DNA from: Chlamydomonas reinhardtii
Lineage: Eukaryota > Chlorophyta > Chlorophyceae > Chlamydomonadales > Chlamydomonadaceae
NCBI RefSeq assembly: GCF_000002595.2
Contig: NC_057019.1
Location: forward strand, 5,825,837-5,889,836
DNA length: 64,000 nucleotides
Reading direction: 5' to 3'
Shown: positions 22,701 to 35,200 of the stretch, piece by piece
How the letters are laid out: every line of letters starts with the position of its first letter
Numbering within the stretch: position 1 is the stretch's first letter
Program-made: the position numbers and the translations under genes
Notes under the pieces: generated by a model
The model's database searches: none
Told to the model about the DNA's origin: nothing
The model's input: the letters and a program-made list of their open reading frames with translations, nothing else

Positions 22701-24834
22701 ACAAGGGCATACCGTTGCATTGCATCGTCAAGCGTCAGGTCCCAAGAGCCCGGAATCTGCACCGGGTGCAAACGGACGGCGCGGAGGCCGGCACCACCAC
22801 TGCCGCCCTGTTGGTGCCTGCGCCCGGAACGACACCCACAGGACACGTGCCCTCACACCAGGGTTTGGCCAGAATCGGCCCTCAACGACTGGAGACCCCA
22901 GTGACTAGGCTTGCAAATGACGGTGTAGCGGGACAGCCAAAGCAGGTTTGGTGAGTGCAACAGTACTGCGCTTGGAGCTCCTAATAACCCCACCCACGTC
23001 CACGGCGTTGCAAAACAAGCCCGCCAGCCGCATACCTGAGCTCGCCGCAGAGCTTGCAGCCGCCGGCGCCGCGGCACCGAAGCTGAGGCCACCCGCTGCA
23101 GGCGCGGCCCCGAATGGCGCCGCCGTGCTGCCAGTGGCAGCGGTGGCGCCGGTACTGGCGGCGCCGAACAGCGAGCCACCCGTGCTGGCGCCGCCGGTGG
23201 CGCCGCCGCCAAAGCTGAACCCTGAAGAAGCCGCCGGCGCGGCGGCTGCCGCTGGCGCGGCAGAGGCAGCGCCGCCGAATGCGAAGCCGCCGGCCGCGGG
23301 TGCAGACGCGGCGGCCGCTGGGGCAGTGGTGGTGGTGCTGCCGAACAGGCCACCGCCTGCGGCTGGGGCCGCGGCGCTGGCAGCGCCGAAGAGACCACCA
23401 GCGGCGGGCGCTGCCGCGCTGGCAGCGGCGCCAGGAGCCGGCGTCGCCATCGCGCCAAACAGGCCGCCGCCTGCGGCAGGGGTGCTGCCGGCCGCTGGCG
23501 CGCCTCCGAAGGAGAAGCCACCGGCTGCAGGCGCGGAGGCAGCGGCCGCAGGTGCCGCGGGCGCGCCGAAGAGGCCGCCCCCGGCGGCGGGCGCCGCGGC
23601 GGGTGCGGCGCTGCCAAACGCAAAGCCACCAGCAGCAGGCGCGGAGGCGGCGGCCGCGGGTGCCGCGGGCGCAGCAGCAGCACCGAACAAAGACGCGCCG
23701 GTGGACGCAGCAGCTGTGGGCCGCAGGAGTTCACACAAGAAAGCAGCTGCGACTTGGCACGGCTACCGCAAGCAGATACCACAACAGGACACGATACCGC
23801 AATAACTTGCCGAGCGTAGCCCGCTCCAACAAAGCCATCAAATTCCCGGCGCCTCTCCATCACTGCCAGGCAACACTCTAAACCCCACGCGTGCCTTACC
23901 AGGCGCCCCAAAGCTCAGCCCGCCCGCAGGGGCCCCAAACGCAGGGGCCGCCGCTGCCGCTGGCGCACCGAAGGCCGGTGCCGAAGACGCTGCGGGCGCA
24001 GCAGCAGGAGTGCCAAAGGCAGGCGCAGGGGCCGCTGCCGCTGGCGCCCCAAAGGCCGGCGCTGCGGCCGCCGCAGGTGCCGCGGCAGGCGCACCGAATG
24101 CGGGTGCCGCACCGCCCCCAAAGCTGAATGCGGGTGTGGACGCAGCGGGCGCCGCACCAAAGGCTGGGGCAGCAGCTGCATTCAAAGACAGGAAATATGC
24201 GTGTCAGCATGGAAGCTACTGAGGGCTCCGCGTCGGGGGTGACGGGCCACAGGGAACGCAACATCACGCCCCCTTCCCGCTAGCGCTGCGCCAGCGCCAA
24301 TAAGCACAGCTTTCCCTGCTTTCCTTGGCCATGCATTATATGCCAGTCCTTTCAGACGCAGGAGTGCATACCTGGAGCGCCAAAAGCCGGGGTGCTCGCA
24401 GCAGGCGCTGTTCGCGGAGGGCGGCAGGGGTTGGGGTGGGCAGGGGCGAGGGCGAGTTCAAGGCAAGTGCAAAGCGTTCTGCTTTTCGGAAGTCCTCCAA
24501 GCATGCAGGGCTCAATTCACATATATGAGTCCCCTCGCAAGCCCAAACGGCCACTGTCCGCGCAGCGATCCAGGCTATAAATTTAGCGCCAAGCTTTAAT
24601 CGCCTGACCCGCCATTAGTTCTGATGACCTCATATTGTGAATGCCACGGTGGGAATACTGATGGTTGTTTCATATGCACACTTACCGCCAAAAGCAGGAG
24701 CAGAGCCCGCCGCCCCGAAGGAGAAGCCTCCTCCTGCAATTGGTCGTGTAAGGCACTGAAACTAAGAAGAAGGATACCAAATCGCTGCAGCTGTGCGCAA
24801 GAGTCCAGGATAGCTCACCGAATGGCGCGGCCAT
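19705..24834 (-). CDS. NUP62: Nuclear pore protein Nup62/Nsp1 homologue (FG nucleoporin)
   Basis: Fourteen phase-consistent exons: 24834-24819, 24733-24686, 24407-24372, 24175-23900, 23713-23036, 22625-22569, 22335-22186, 22003-21897, 21710-21614, 21325-21249, 21003-20944, 20654-20538, 20353-20213, 19830-19705. The product is 661 residues. The protein starts MAAPFGGGFSFGAAGSAPAF. Residues 1-455 are Ala/Pro linkers with many FG, FSFG and PAFG repeats that line the central channel and bind transport receptors. Residues 457-661 form the Nsp1-C coiled coil: PVSLKGKNIEEIINEWNGEL matches the family's start, and AALAAWDRTILHNRS and further heptads follow. In other eukaryotes this coiled coil pairs with Nup54 and Nup58. 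The tiny 16-base first exon holds only MAAPF plus one base. Identity is firm; exon 6 borders are the least certain. Confidence 0.93.
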
Positions 24835-25607
24835 GCTTTCGTCAGGTAAGGGACTGGATACACCGGTACTTCAAGGCTGAATGGAGTGAATATAATCTGT
24901 ATGCACATGGAGACAAGCCGGAACATGGTGTCCCGGCACTCAGTTGCACGGCACACGAAACCCTGGGGACTAGGCTTGGGTAGGCCGAGTTGCTTGCCTT
25001 CCCCTTTCCCCGCTCATCCACGAATTCCCGCTGGACACCTGATTTTACACAATGAAGCTCGCACTGATTGCGCTGTCACAGGCACTGCAGAAGCCCCTCG
25101 GAATGGGCAGGCAGGTCTGAGGAAGGCATCGTGGTGGGCTGAGTTCTGTGTCTGCCTCTTCATGTGTCATTAAGGCTGCCAATAGCAGCGTACGGGTTTC
25201 CCACTTCCCCCAGAATGGCGCAACCGCGCAAGTGCGCAACGGGCGATAATGCTTGGATCTAGGAGCACGCTGGATCCAACTGGGACCCAAAATCGGCCGG
25301 CGGGCTACTTTGGTCTCAGAAGGACAGTAAGCAGCATTCAAGTTATCGTCCTGCATTAAGGACCACCTCCCAAGGACTCGCACTTATTTTCGGAGTTTGA
25401 TTTCAGACTTTTTCGCCAGTTGCGCAAACATCGTTGCTAGTGTGTCTGCCACATGCTTTATTGAGCTTACTCATCACACTCGCACCAGGGTGGACAAACT
25501 CGGCAGGATTGAAGCTCGTCGTCAGACCCGGACAGCCCCGCGCGAGAGCCACTTCTCTGGACCTAGAGCTGATTGAGACCAGTGCGTAAATGTATTTCGC
25601 TGCACCA
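24835..25607. other. Divergent promoter region between NUP62 and the coiled-coil gene
   Basis: About 770 bases between the two ATGs. It is AT-richer than the flanking exons and has no coding signal or recognised repeat. It presumably serves as promoter and 5' UTR for both genes. Confidence 0.45.
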
Positions 25608-27044
25608 ATGGGCTTTGTCCCACCTCCGCCTCCACCGCCACCCCGGCGAGGCAAGGAGAACGCTGTTGGCGCGGAAGCAGCCGGAGGGGGCCCTGGAAGC
25701 GTGAGTTTACTCTGCGGGACTTTTAAAACGTGTTTCTGCACAACTTCTATGTGATAACAGTTCTCCTGCTGCTTTCCACAGACGCGGGAGAACCAGCGAC
25801 CTGACCAGCGGCGAGCAGTCTCGGCCCGTAGCAGCGGAGTCTTCATGCCCAGCCTACGCGCGCCCACGGCTGTAATCGATGAAATGATAAAGGTAAGGGC
25901 GCGTGCAAGTAGACTGGCGCGAGCTCGTCAGTCGTCACATGCCACCAAATTTGTCCTCACTGCACTCCGCGCGGCTTGCAGGTGTCCCATGAGCACGTAA
26001 GGCGAGGCCTGGAGCACGATTGCGAAGGCCAGGTACGCGGTTCTTGCCCTTCTTGATAGTTAGCCTCCAGGTCTGCTTGCAACGCTTCCCTCACCGCTTC
26101 CACCGGCGTGTTCCGTCCTGCAAATCCCCTCACTTCCTCCTTAACTATGTGACATAGGCACAGCCCACTGCGCGGGGCCTGAGTGCTGAGCTGACGCGCA
26201 CCCGCCGTGAGCGGGACCTGGCCTGGAGCCACGTCAGCGAGCTGCAGGTGGGTCCTGATGCGCATGAGAGACAGAGTCTGGGCCGGCGCTGAGCTGGTTT
26301 CTGACGACAGGGCAGCCCGTTGGCCCTGCTGTGTGGCAGTGTGGGCGGAGCTAGTTGGTGCCGCTCCGTGACCAACTCCCGGGGGCATCCAGCTTGGAGC
26401 AGACGTCCGCACAGGAGCCCCATATAAGTCCTACACCATCCGACGCTGAACAGACCCTTGCTCCCTTCTTGCGCTCTCCCTCTTTCTCGCAGGAGCAGAA
26501 CCACGTGCTGCGGCAGCGTGCCCGGGAGCTGGAGGAGCACAACAAGGCGCTGGTGGGCCAGCTGACCAAGCTCAAGCAGGAGCAACAGCAACAACAACAG
26601 CAGCAGCAGCAACAGCAGGATGCGGCGGCCGCCACAGTGGCGGTCGTTGCGGCTGTGGCCGCAGCCACCGTAGCTGCCGGCGCGGCCGCGGCATCGTCCC
26701 CGGTTGCGGCTCCTGCGGCCGTGGCCTCTGGCTACTCACCGGCGGCGCATGACGTTGCCAACCTTTACAGGCTGGCACCGCAGGAGTCGACGCCGTCAGG
26801 CCGCCTGCACAACGTCGGCACTGCCGGCGCTCCAAGTGCTACAGCCTCGCCGTTCGCGGAGCGGCCGCCGCTGGCCGCGCGGTCGCTGAACCCACAGCTG
26901 AACCTTGTGCAGCAGCTGCAAAAGCAGCAGCTACTGCAGCATGCACATCAGCAGATGCAGCCGGTCGCGGGCTTGTCGGGACTGGGCGAGTACCGAGCCA
27001 TTCCCAAGTTGCCGCACATGGCTGGCTACGGTGCGATTTGGTGA
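25608..27044 (+). CDS. Small coiled-coil protein with N-terminal poly-Pro and KEN motif, unknown
   Basis: Five exons (25608-25700, 25782-25892, 25982-26032, 26164-26247, 26493-27044) give 296 residues. An in-frame acceptor six bases earlier (26158) is possible for exon 4. It begins MGFVPPPPPPPRRGKENAVG, placing seven prolines and a KEN tripeptide near the N terminus. A basic stretch follows (RENQRPDQRRAVSARSSGVF). Exons 3-5 encode a coiled coil (ELTRTRRERDLAWSHVSELQ, then EQNHVLRQRARELEEHNKAL) that runs into poly-Gln and poly-Ala. The C-terminal third is Ala/Gln-rich and ends GLGEYRAIPKLPHMAGYGAI. I know no family match. Likely a structural or scaffold protein. Confidence 0.7.
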
Positions 27045-28202
27045 GGACGATGCTAACATCACACGTGAGATGTCTGATAGCTGCTGCTGCAACATGTTTT
27101 GCTAGGTGGAACCCTGAGACCTGTATTTCACAGCTCGGGTGTCAAGGCGGTCAGCGACGCCAGAAGTCGCCAGATTACGGCGTTAGGGTGTCCCCTGCAT
27201 GCTTCTGCAGCACGAACACATGTAGTACACGTCAGGAGCAAACATAATAATGACATCTTGAGACAAGAAACAGTGGACTGAGTCATGCTAAGCCGCCGGA
27301 GGCATAAATGTGAGAGCAAGGAGGATACGGCTCCTTGCCTCATGCGTGTATTGAGAGTACTGAGGGGCGTCTCAGACGGGGCTGGACTTATTTTAAGGCG
27401 CCCGGAGTTGAATGCAAGGCTATGTGCACGTGTTTGTGTGCGTCCTAGTCACCGAAGTGGTGACCTTCGCCTCTTTCATCACGGAGAGTGAGATAGCTCC
27501 TCGGTTTTGCCTAGCTTTAAATAGATTGATTGGGTTATAGCGCACGCGGCGTGAGAGCGCGTTGTAGGGAGTGTGACCGCACGCGCTTCCACAGGGGCGG
27601 CATTTCTCTCCACGTGCTTGTGGGTGCGGTTCGGAAACTCGAACTCAGGGGTGATTTGTGATAGGGGTGACTACTTGCATAATTGAAGTGCTTCCTGTAT
27701 TGTACGTAGTGGTGAGAATTCAATTTTGCCAAGAGTGGGACTCAATGTAGATTGGGTGTAGATAGGGCGTGCTCAGATGGGGCTATACGGCACAGATGAC
27801 TCAATTGATAAGCGTTGTTCCCGCTAGCCAGCAGAGCGCTGGATCTTCCTTTCCAAGTAGTACGCACACTATTTCTGTCCCTTTGTATTAGCATTGCCAC
27901 AATAGTCTGTCCTGATAATTGGCAACCCTGTGCGACCCTGACTGCGGTTTGACCATTCGGATGCGGATTGATCCAGAATTGGTGGCGCGGCTGCTGTGAT
28001 CGTTTAGCTGAACTGCACTGGGAATTGTATAGTCAAGTAGGTCGGATGCATCAGAGGTGCATTGCTCGGATGCATCCGCAGCCACGGACAGGCCATCAAG
28101 GCGCGGAAGTGCTAGTGCTCAATCGTGTATGCGGGCTCCGGGAACAGCAGTCCTGCGCAAGGCTGTTGTCGAAGGTGTTCGTCGGTGGGTTCCATCTTCA
28201 GT

Positions 28203-28207
28203 TGTAA
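28203..28207 (+). terminator. Candidate TGTAA poly(A) signal of the coiled-coil gene
   Basis: First TGTAA found downstream of the stop at 27044, nearly 1.2 kb away, so an unseen or variant signal closer in is possible. Confidence 0.25.
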
Positions 28208-29096
28208 CCGGGGCGGTCCTTGCGCCAGTCCACAAAGCGCGTGAGCGTTTGGACGAGTCCGTCAGAACCGTCTGCGGCGGGCCGGCGGCAAGCCCACAAA
28301 CTCCATGTGGTGAAGCACACAGCTTACGGCGTAGAGGGGGCACAGAAGCCACGGCCAAGCGTCCCCAGCGTGGTGATGGCGGGAGAGCGGGAAGGAACGC
28401 CCGGGGCATTGCCATGTGGGAGGTCGTAAAAGACCACACCAAGCGCACGCGAGTGCGAGATTACACGAAGGCGATGCGCCATCGCGACCAATCGGCTATG
28501 TTGGTCGGAATGGGCGCGGGCCGGCGGGCGGCACCGCCAATGAGCACAGAGTCAGCGCCAGCGCTCGTTCCGGCGCCAGCAGCCGCCACTGCCCCCATCA
28601 CTGAAGTGCCGCCACGCACGAGCGGCATTGCCACAGGTGGAGCGTGGTGGAGCTGCTGGCCGTCACGCCACCAGTGACCACAGTGCCAGCGTCCGCCCAA
28701 TCCATGCCCAAATGGATACTGGATATACGGTACACTGCGCTAGTGGCCGCCACGACGCCACCACCAGTGTGGCCAGCAAGAAAGTAACTATGGCAGCAGT
28801 GGCACGGAGCGTTCGCTCGGGGGCAAGTGGACCAGGGGAGGTACTTCATGAGGGAGCCGGGGCCTGGGGCGGGGCAGCCGGGGCTAGCTGTCAAAACTGA
28901 GTCCTGCACTTCTCCGCTCAAAGCGCACACGGCTTTCACCGGCAGTCTTCGGAGTTCGGACCCTGTGGGGCCACCCTGGTGCGGAGCTAGGGCAGGGTCT
29001 CATTGACTCATTCAGTAAGGGGCCAATGGACCCTAACGCTGCAAACTTGGCCAGTTGGCCGGAGGACTGGAGGAGCTGGGCAACTGTGATGTCACA

Positions 29097-29101
29097 TTAC
29101 A
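29097..29101 (-). terminator. Candidate TGTAA poly(A) signal of the methyltransferase gene
   Basis: TTACA on the plus strand, about 700 bases after the stop at 29801. Confidence 0.4.
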
Positions 29102-29800
29102 GTTGCAATAGCACCCGAACCTCACACGCACGCACGCACGCACGGGTGTTCCTAAGGGGCTTCGCCCCCCCCCCCTGAATCGCTGTGGTCCGGGGGCTCA
29201 CCCAAAACCCCTGTAAGGTGTAGAGAAAACAGAGCACGGCATCCTGCCCATGCAGCGGCCTGCTTGCCTGCTTCTCAAATACCGTGCTCAAATACCGTAC
29301 TGTGTACTGCGACTCCTTGCGGAATAGTCCTGCCAAAGCCAACGCACACTTGCAAGGTACGCAGTAACTCGCTCCCAATTCCCAGGCTACCTCTGCAGAA
29401 ACACAAAACTCTGCACGCTCAGGCCAGCTCAGGCCAAGCCGGCAATCACTGCAACCACAAAATCGTGCACGATGCATGCAAAAAATTGCTCATTGCGCTC
29501 ACGTACAAGCGTAACAGCAGTAAACACAGCGTCCATCAGTTGCGCCTCCCGGCCACCGACACGACACGGCAGGTGCAATCACGCCTCAGATACCGGTAGC
29601 ATCCGCCTCCGCACTGACGCAAAGGGCCACGCCCGCAAGCACACCGCGCGCTCCTCACACAGGGGTAGTCCAGCCCTGTCCCGCATTTGCACGCTCCCTC
29701 CAGGATGTGTATTCGAATGACACAGCATAACAGGGGGTCCCTCACGAGTGCCGGGGCCTCAGGGCCGCCTGAACGCCTTTGCCGCTTGCTCACGAATAAC

Positions 29801-31995
29801 CTAGGCCAGCTTGGCGCTGGTGAAGTAGACGCCGGACGCAGTGCTGCCCCCCTCGGGCGTCAGGCCGTAGGACTGCACCGTCTGCAGCCACGACTCGGTC
29901 CACAGAGCCGACCAGCCGCACTCCGCCAAGAACTGCATGCAAGGGCAAAGCAAAGGCCAGCGCGTGGCGCGTGGCGTGTCACGTTTCGGTAGTCTAACAC
30001 TGAGCACTCACGAACGGGGCAGGTCAGGCCTGTCGCTGCTGCCCACCGGACAAGCACCCACCTTGGACACGCCACCCTCGCAGCGCCACTTGAACTCCGA
30101 GCGGACGTTCCACGCGCCGCTGCCCTTGCCCTCAGCCTTCATAGCACCCTTCGACGGCGCCTCGACGCTGGCCGCATCAGCCGCAGCAGCGGCTACAGTG
30201 GGTGTGCCTGGTGCAGCGACGGGGGACGGCGGGGTTGCCGCCGCCGAAGCGGCCGCCGCTGTTGGCGTGGCGGCGGAGGAGGCGGATCCTGAGCCTGAAT
30301 CTGCGCCGGCGGTGGCGGCCGGCGGCGCTGGCGGTGCTTGGATGATGGAGGCTGCGAGGACGCTTCCTGGTGCCGAAACGGATGCCGCCTCCTACGCAGG
30401 CACACAATGTTTTGCATGAGCTTTGACATGGGCTTAGCATCCAGCCGCACACGGAGTGTGTAGAATCTTCTTCCTCGACTGTTTACATACTTCGAAATCA
30501 GTTGCTGCCGCAAGGACGGCTTTGCAGCCCGGGCGCGCACCTGCAGCAGCGCCCGCACGTCGCGCTCCTCCAGGTAGTACAGCAGCCCCTCCAGGATCCA
30601 GCACACGGGCTGTGCCGGATCCAGCCCCGCACGCAGCAGCCCCCGCGACCAGCCCCTGTGCTGCAGGTCCACCGCCACGCAGTCCCAGCTGCGCGCCGTG
30701 AGCGGGTGCGTGCACACGCGCTGCCCTTGCCCCTGCTGCTCCTGCAACCCGGCCTGCTGCTGTTGCTGCTGCGCCACCGCGCCACTGCCCGCACCCGTCA
30801 GGCTGTGCATCTGCAGCGCAGCCTGTGGCCTGCTGTCTGCGCGGGTCTGTGCGCCCATCTCCTTGAGTCGCCGGGTTTTGGCTGCCAGCACATCGCGCCG
30901 GTCCACCTCAAACCAGGCCACACCAGGGGGCAGCGCCAGCCGCCACGGGCGAGAATCCAGGCCTGAACCCAGCAGCACCACCTGTAGCAGGTGGTTGTTG
31001 TTCATCGTGTTGCAGGCATTGGTGGATTGAATAGGTGTGGCATGTAGATTGGGAGTGGGGCCATGTTGGTTGCGACCGAGTTTGTGGTGAGTTTGTGTCC
31101 CTTAATCGTTGCAAATCCAAACCACAACCACGAGGCCATTGGGCGTTATGCCGCCACGCAGATCTCACCAGCCAAGTAGCAATGTAAACCTCCCTGGCGC
31201 TGTCGCGCGCCCGCCCCTCGCCCTCACCTGTCGGCACACCGCCGCGGCGCGGCACACCGCCGCCAGTGGCACGTGGCAGGGCACCGTGGCAGCAGCGGCG
31301 GCGCCATGCCACGTCACTATGGAGGCCACGTCGTCAAAAAACTTGGTGCGGATAATGAGGCGCGAGATGGGACGTTTCCCCACCGCTACCGCGCGGCCCT
31401 GCCCTGCCTGCTGCTCAGGGGCCGGCGGCGCAGCCGCCGCGGCCGTGGCACTTTGGGGTGCGCTGGCATGTGGGTCGCCGGGCTGGGCCGATGCAGGCGC
31501 GGCGTCGCTGGTGGTGGAGGAGGTAGTAGCTGTGGCCGTAGCAGCGGTTTCACTGCGCTTTAGCTCTGATGCTGCCAGGCGCTTGCGGCACGACTCCAGC
31601 GCCTCCTTGCCGCACAGCCCCTCTGCAAGGGGGTCGCGGATGTACGCGTCCGGCAGCTCCGTCTCGAAGGCGCGGCGGGCTGCAATGACGCAGGCGCTGA
31701 AGGACACCAGACCTGCAAGGTTTTGTAAGTGTGCGGGCCAACGCGTGGCGTGGGTTGGGGCTTGGGGTGTGGGAAGTTGTTCTGCGCTGGCACGGGGCCT
31801 TGCAACGCCACCCCTGAGACACCCGCTCCAACAATGCCCCACGCCGCGCCGCTTCTCAAGTACCGATTTCACCGCTGACGACTCACTGTCGAGGCCACAG
31901 AACTTGCGTCGCTTCCAGCCGAGCACAGCCCGTCGCAGGAGTTCTACCATCGCGAGTGTGCCCAAACCCACAGAAACAACTCGTGCAGCGCCCAT
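29801..31995 (-). CDS. LCM-type S-adenosylmethionine-dependent methyltransferase
   Basis: Five exons on minus (31995-31887, 31712-31228, 30981-30541, 30391-30062, 29932-29801) give 498 residues. Motifs of the leucine carboxyl methyltransferase/O-methyltransferase superfamily (PF04072-like) occur in order: an N-terminal helix with SACVIAARRAFETELPDAYI and RDPLAEGLCG; VVLLGSGLDSRPWRL (the SAM-binding GxGxDxR loop); VAWFEVDRRDV (acidic residue for the ribose); VCWILEGLLYYLEERDVRAL (family EGLLYYL motif); SAPGSVLAAS; and a C-terminal ECGWSALWTE block. Low-complexity Ala/Pro/Thr and Gln inserts in exons 2, 3 and 4 lengthen it beyond the usual 280-340 residues. The N terminus (VVSVGLGTLAMVELLRRAVL) is a short hydrophobic helix that could anchor or target it. 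The substrate is not predictable. It resembles the bacterial SAM-methyltransferase branch (TIGR00027-like) more than PP2A methyltransferase. Confidence 0.85.
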
Positions 31996-32296
31996 TTTCG
32001 TTAAGAAGTGATTGTCATGTATGGAAAATATGGACTATTTGCGACTCTCGCAGCTTGGGAGACAAATGTGCATGAGCCATCTAGAGTCTCAGTTCGGCAG
32101 TAGGGTTTTGCAGCAATGCATTGTCAGCAAGAAGAGTTCTTTAACAAGAAAACTATATTTTGACCGCAACGTTATGGAAAGCGCACAGACTTTCACATGA
32201 CAAAACCAATAGGCTCGAGTTAGTTGATGAGCGGGGCTCAACATTCTAGGACATGTCTCAAACCGATTAATTGGAGGCGCTCGGCTGGAGACGGCG
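31996..32296. promoter_or_regulatory. Divergent promoter between methyltransferase and cyclase-receptor genes
   Basis: 301 bases between opposed ATGs, comparatively AT-rich (for example 32150-32220), with no coding signal. It probably contains both start sites. Confidence 0.5.
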
Positions 32297-35200
32297 ATGG
32301 GGCTGCACGAGTTGTGGCGCCTCGTGCTGCTGGCGCTGCTGCTGGTGGCGAGCTGCCGGGGTGAAGCTATCTGCAGTTCACCTTCCAACTGGTCTCCCGG
32401 GCTGGAAGCGAGGTCCGTGCGCGCTCACACATTGATGCGTCCACTCTCTTGAATGCAAACAACTCAGCCGAAATGCCTATTCTCCTTTGTCGCAGCTGCA
32501 CACAACATGATGCTGAACTAGCAGCGCAGCTTGTGCTGAACGCGTCACGATGCGCATCGCTCGAGAGCAGGGTGCGTGGGGCTCTGCGTGCCGCTTGCCG
32601 TGATAAAAAGGACGCATGCCCAGTGCTTCAGGCCACTAAAAACCTGGTCACGCCCCCCTGTTGTAGTCATCCGGCTGACCTCCAGACTGCCCGCTTTACG
32701 AGCGCCCGCCCCATGCTTATACCCCCCGCTCCCCGCTCCTCCTAACCACACGGCCTAGCGCTGACGCCGCCTTCGGACCGACGTGAATGTTGGCGTGTTT
32801 CCTCTCCACACAGGAACTGCGGATCTTCTCTTCCTTCGCTTCGGTTTTGGGGCCGCTGCAGGACGCCGGCCGTCTGTTGGCGTCCGACGGCGGGTTCAAT
32901 CTCTCAGCCGTAGTGACGCCCAGCTTTTTCGAGCTGAGAGCGGTCAACGTCAGTGTGGAAAACTCGCGCGGCATCCTTGACTACTATGATGGCTACCTCG
33001 TGCCGGCGGAGGCGCTACCGGAGATGGCGCTGGCCGGCTTGATAGCGCCCCTGGACCACATCATCATGGAAACGTGAGCAGCAGCCGCAGGGGCGGCCCC
33101 GTGCCTGCCCGGCACGCTGGGCGTGCAGGGTGTGCGCAGGCGGCTCTCTGCCGCCGCAACCTTTTACTCGCTCATGCTCTTGGAGCCGCGGCCGTGCACG
33201 GTGTGCACGCTGTCCACGCTGTGCTTGACGCTCAATGATCTGAACGTCACTGTCCACGTCCATGAGTCAGTCTCTGGGGACGGCCGCAGCGTTGGCCCAC
33301 CGTACACGGCAGCGGCTTCGAAAGCATGAGCGAGCGAAGGTTATGGCGGCATAAGCGCCTGAAGTAGGAAGCCACGCGAGTTGGTCCACGGCCCACATCT
33401 GCCCTGACTGATGCATTCGCATGATTGAAGTTTGGTTGGCAGATGCAACTGCCTGCGCACGTCACTCCCGCCGCGCAGATCCTGACTTCGTCTCCCTCTC
33501 ACCGCCCATGACTTCCCCATTTCCCGCAGCCCCGACCTGAACTGGTTCCGCATTGCTCGGTTCTTCCGGGGCGCAGCCGTGCTGCACGGCCAGGATACGT
33601 ACGGCGTGCCTCTGGGCGGGGCGCCGACACTCTTGTACTACAGGTACGAACCTTGCGGCATGCCTCTAATGCTCTATGCAGTATTGCTCTTAGTTGCAAC
33701 GCACGCCATCCCAACATCCTAAGTGGAAACATATTGCTCGGAATTCGGTTGTGGCGTACAGGAAGGACGTGTTTGACCGGCTGGACATACCAGTGCCAGC
33801 CACGTGGGAGCAGCTGCTGGCAACTGCGCAGCGCTGGCAGGGCGTGGACGTGAACGGCGACGGCCAGCCCGACTGGCCGTTCTGCTACAACCGCCTGGCA
33901 TGTGGGTCGTGGATTAGGGCTGGCGGGGCGTTAAGGCAGCGTCGTGGGCGTGGGCCTGGGGCTAGGCAAGGCCACGAGCGGCGCAGGCACGGGACTACGG
34001 GCCTGAGCAAGCCAGGGCGTTGAGCTGTTTGCAGGCACGGGACCAAACACCGGCTCAATTCCGGTACCCCGTGGAGCCTCGCGAGGCGAGACCTTTGCAC
34101 GCAGTGATCTCCCCACGCCGCCTGACGCTTGCCGGCCTGCTGCGCACCCCTCGCGCGCGACGCAGACTGCGGCGGCTGGGGGCTGCAGGCTGTGGCGGCG
34201 CCCTACCTGCAGACGTCGCGGTCCGCTGGCTACATGATCGACCCCGCATCTGGGTCGGTGCTTTTCGGATCGGCGGGATGGATTCGTGCGATGCAGGTGT
34301 GGCAGGCCCTGGCTGAGCTGTCGCCGCCGGAGGACGCGCACAACTGCATCGCCACAACCAGCGACAGCTTTGACCACTTCGCGGCCGGCACGTGCATGAT
34401 GACCTTTAACCACATTGAGTTCTTCAAGGTAAGATGGCTGGGCTTGGGGTGGGGCGAGAAATGGGAGAAAGAGGAGGAGGGATGCATGTGGTGGACAGGG
34501 TACAGACAGCGGCTGTGTTTGGCAGGGCGAGGCAGGCATGCGAGCGGACGTGTCGGGGATGGAGGATGCATGGGCACGGGCGGTTGTGAGATCCTCCCAA
34601 CACGCGGACAACAAGCCGGCGCCTTACGTAAACTTTGCCAGGTGCCGTTAATGCCCGAATACACTCATGCCGGCGCAGTTCTACGCGGGGCCTGGCGCAT
34701 TGCCGGCGCTGCGCTCCAACCTGGGCGTGGCACTGGTGCCCGGCAGCGCCGTGGTGCTCAACCGCACAAGCGGCCAGCTAGTGGGCTGTAGCGCCGCAAT
34801 ATGCCCCACAGCATCCTACGAGCAGGACTTGCCGGCGCCCTGGGAGCTTCAGGAGCTGGCGGCAGCTGTGCAGCAGCCGGTGGACACCACGACTTCCGGC
34901 GGCGATGGCGCCACAGCGCCGCCGACAACGGCGTCGCGTGTCGGGACGCAGAACGGGACCGCGACGCAGGCACCAACGCGGACGGTGAATCAGACGCTCC
35001 TCGTGAATCGCGCCGCCTACATGCTTGGCGGCGTGGTGGGCGTGGTCAGTCGGCGCAACCCGCGCGCTGTGCAGGCCCAGGTTGTGGACCTGTTCTCGCG
35101 GCTCACCTCGCCATCACAACTGGGCATGACGCTGCAGACGCGGCCAGGCACATGTGAGTGTCGTGCGGCAGCGCAGTTCTACGCGGGGCCTGGCGCATTG

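Larger units (their letters stand above)
27045..29800. other. Long intergenic region
   Basis: About 2.75 kb between the plus-strand coiled-coil gene and the minus-strand methyltransferase gene (convergent). TGTAA at 28203-28207 could end the first transcript, with a rather long 3' UTR. TTACA at 29097-29101 (TGTAA on minus) could end the second. The 28.2-28.7 kb segment carries frames with weak similarity to the 14.6 kb remnant. A (CGCA)n patch and a C-run with a GGGGCTTCGCCCC hairpin lie at 29126-29176. No supported gene. Confidence 0.4.

Noticed and set aside
22948-23805. 285-residue plus-strand Ala/Pro-rich frame across the NUP62 FG exon
   Set aside because: Complement of the FG-repeat coding strand; the minus strand gives a recognisable nucleoporin with consistent introns.
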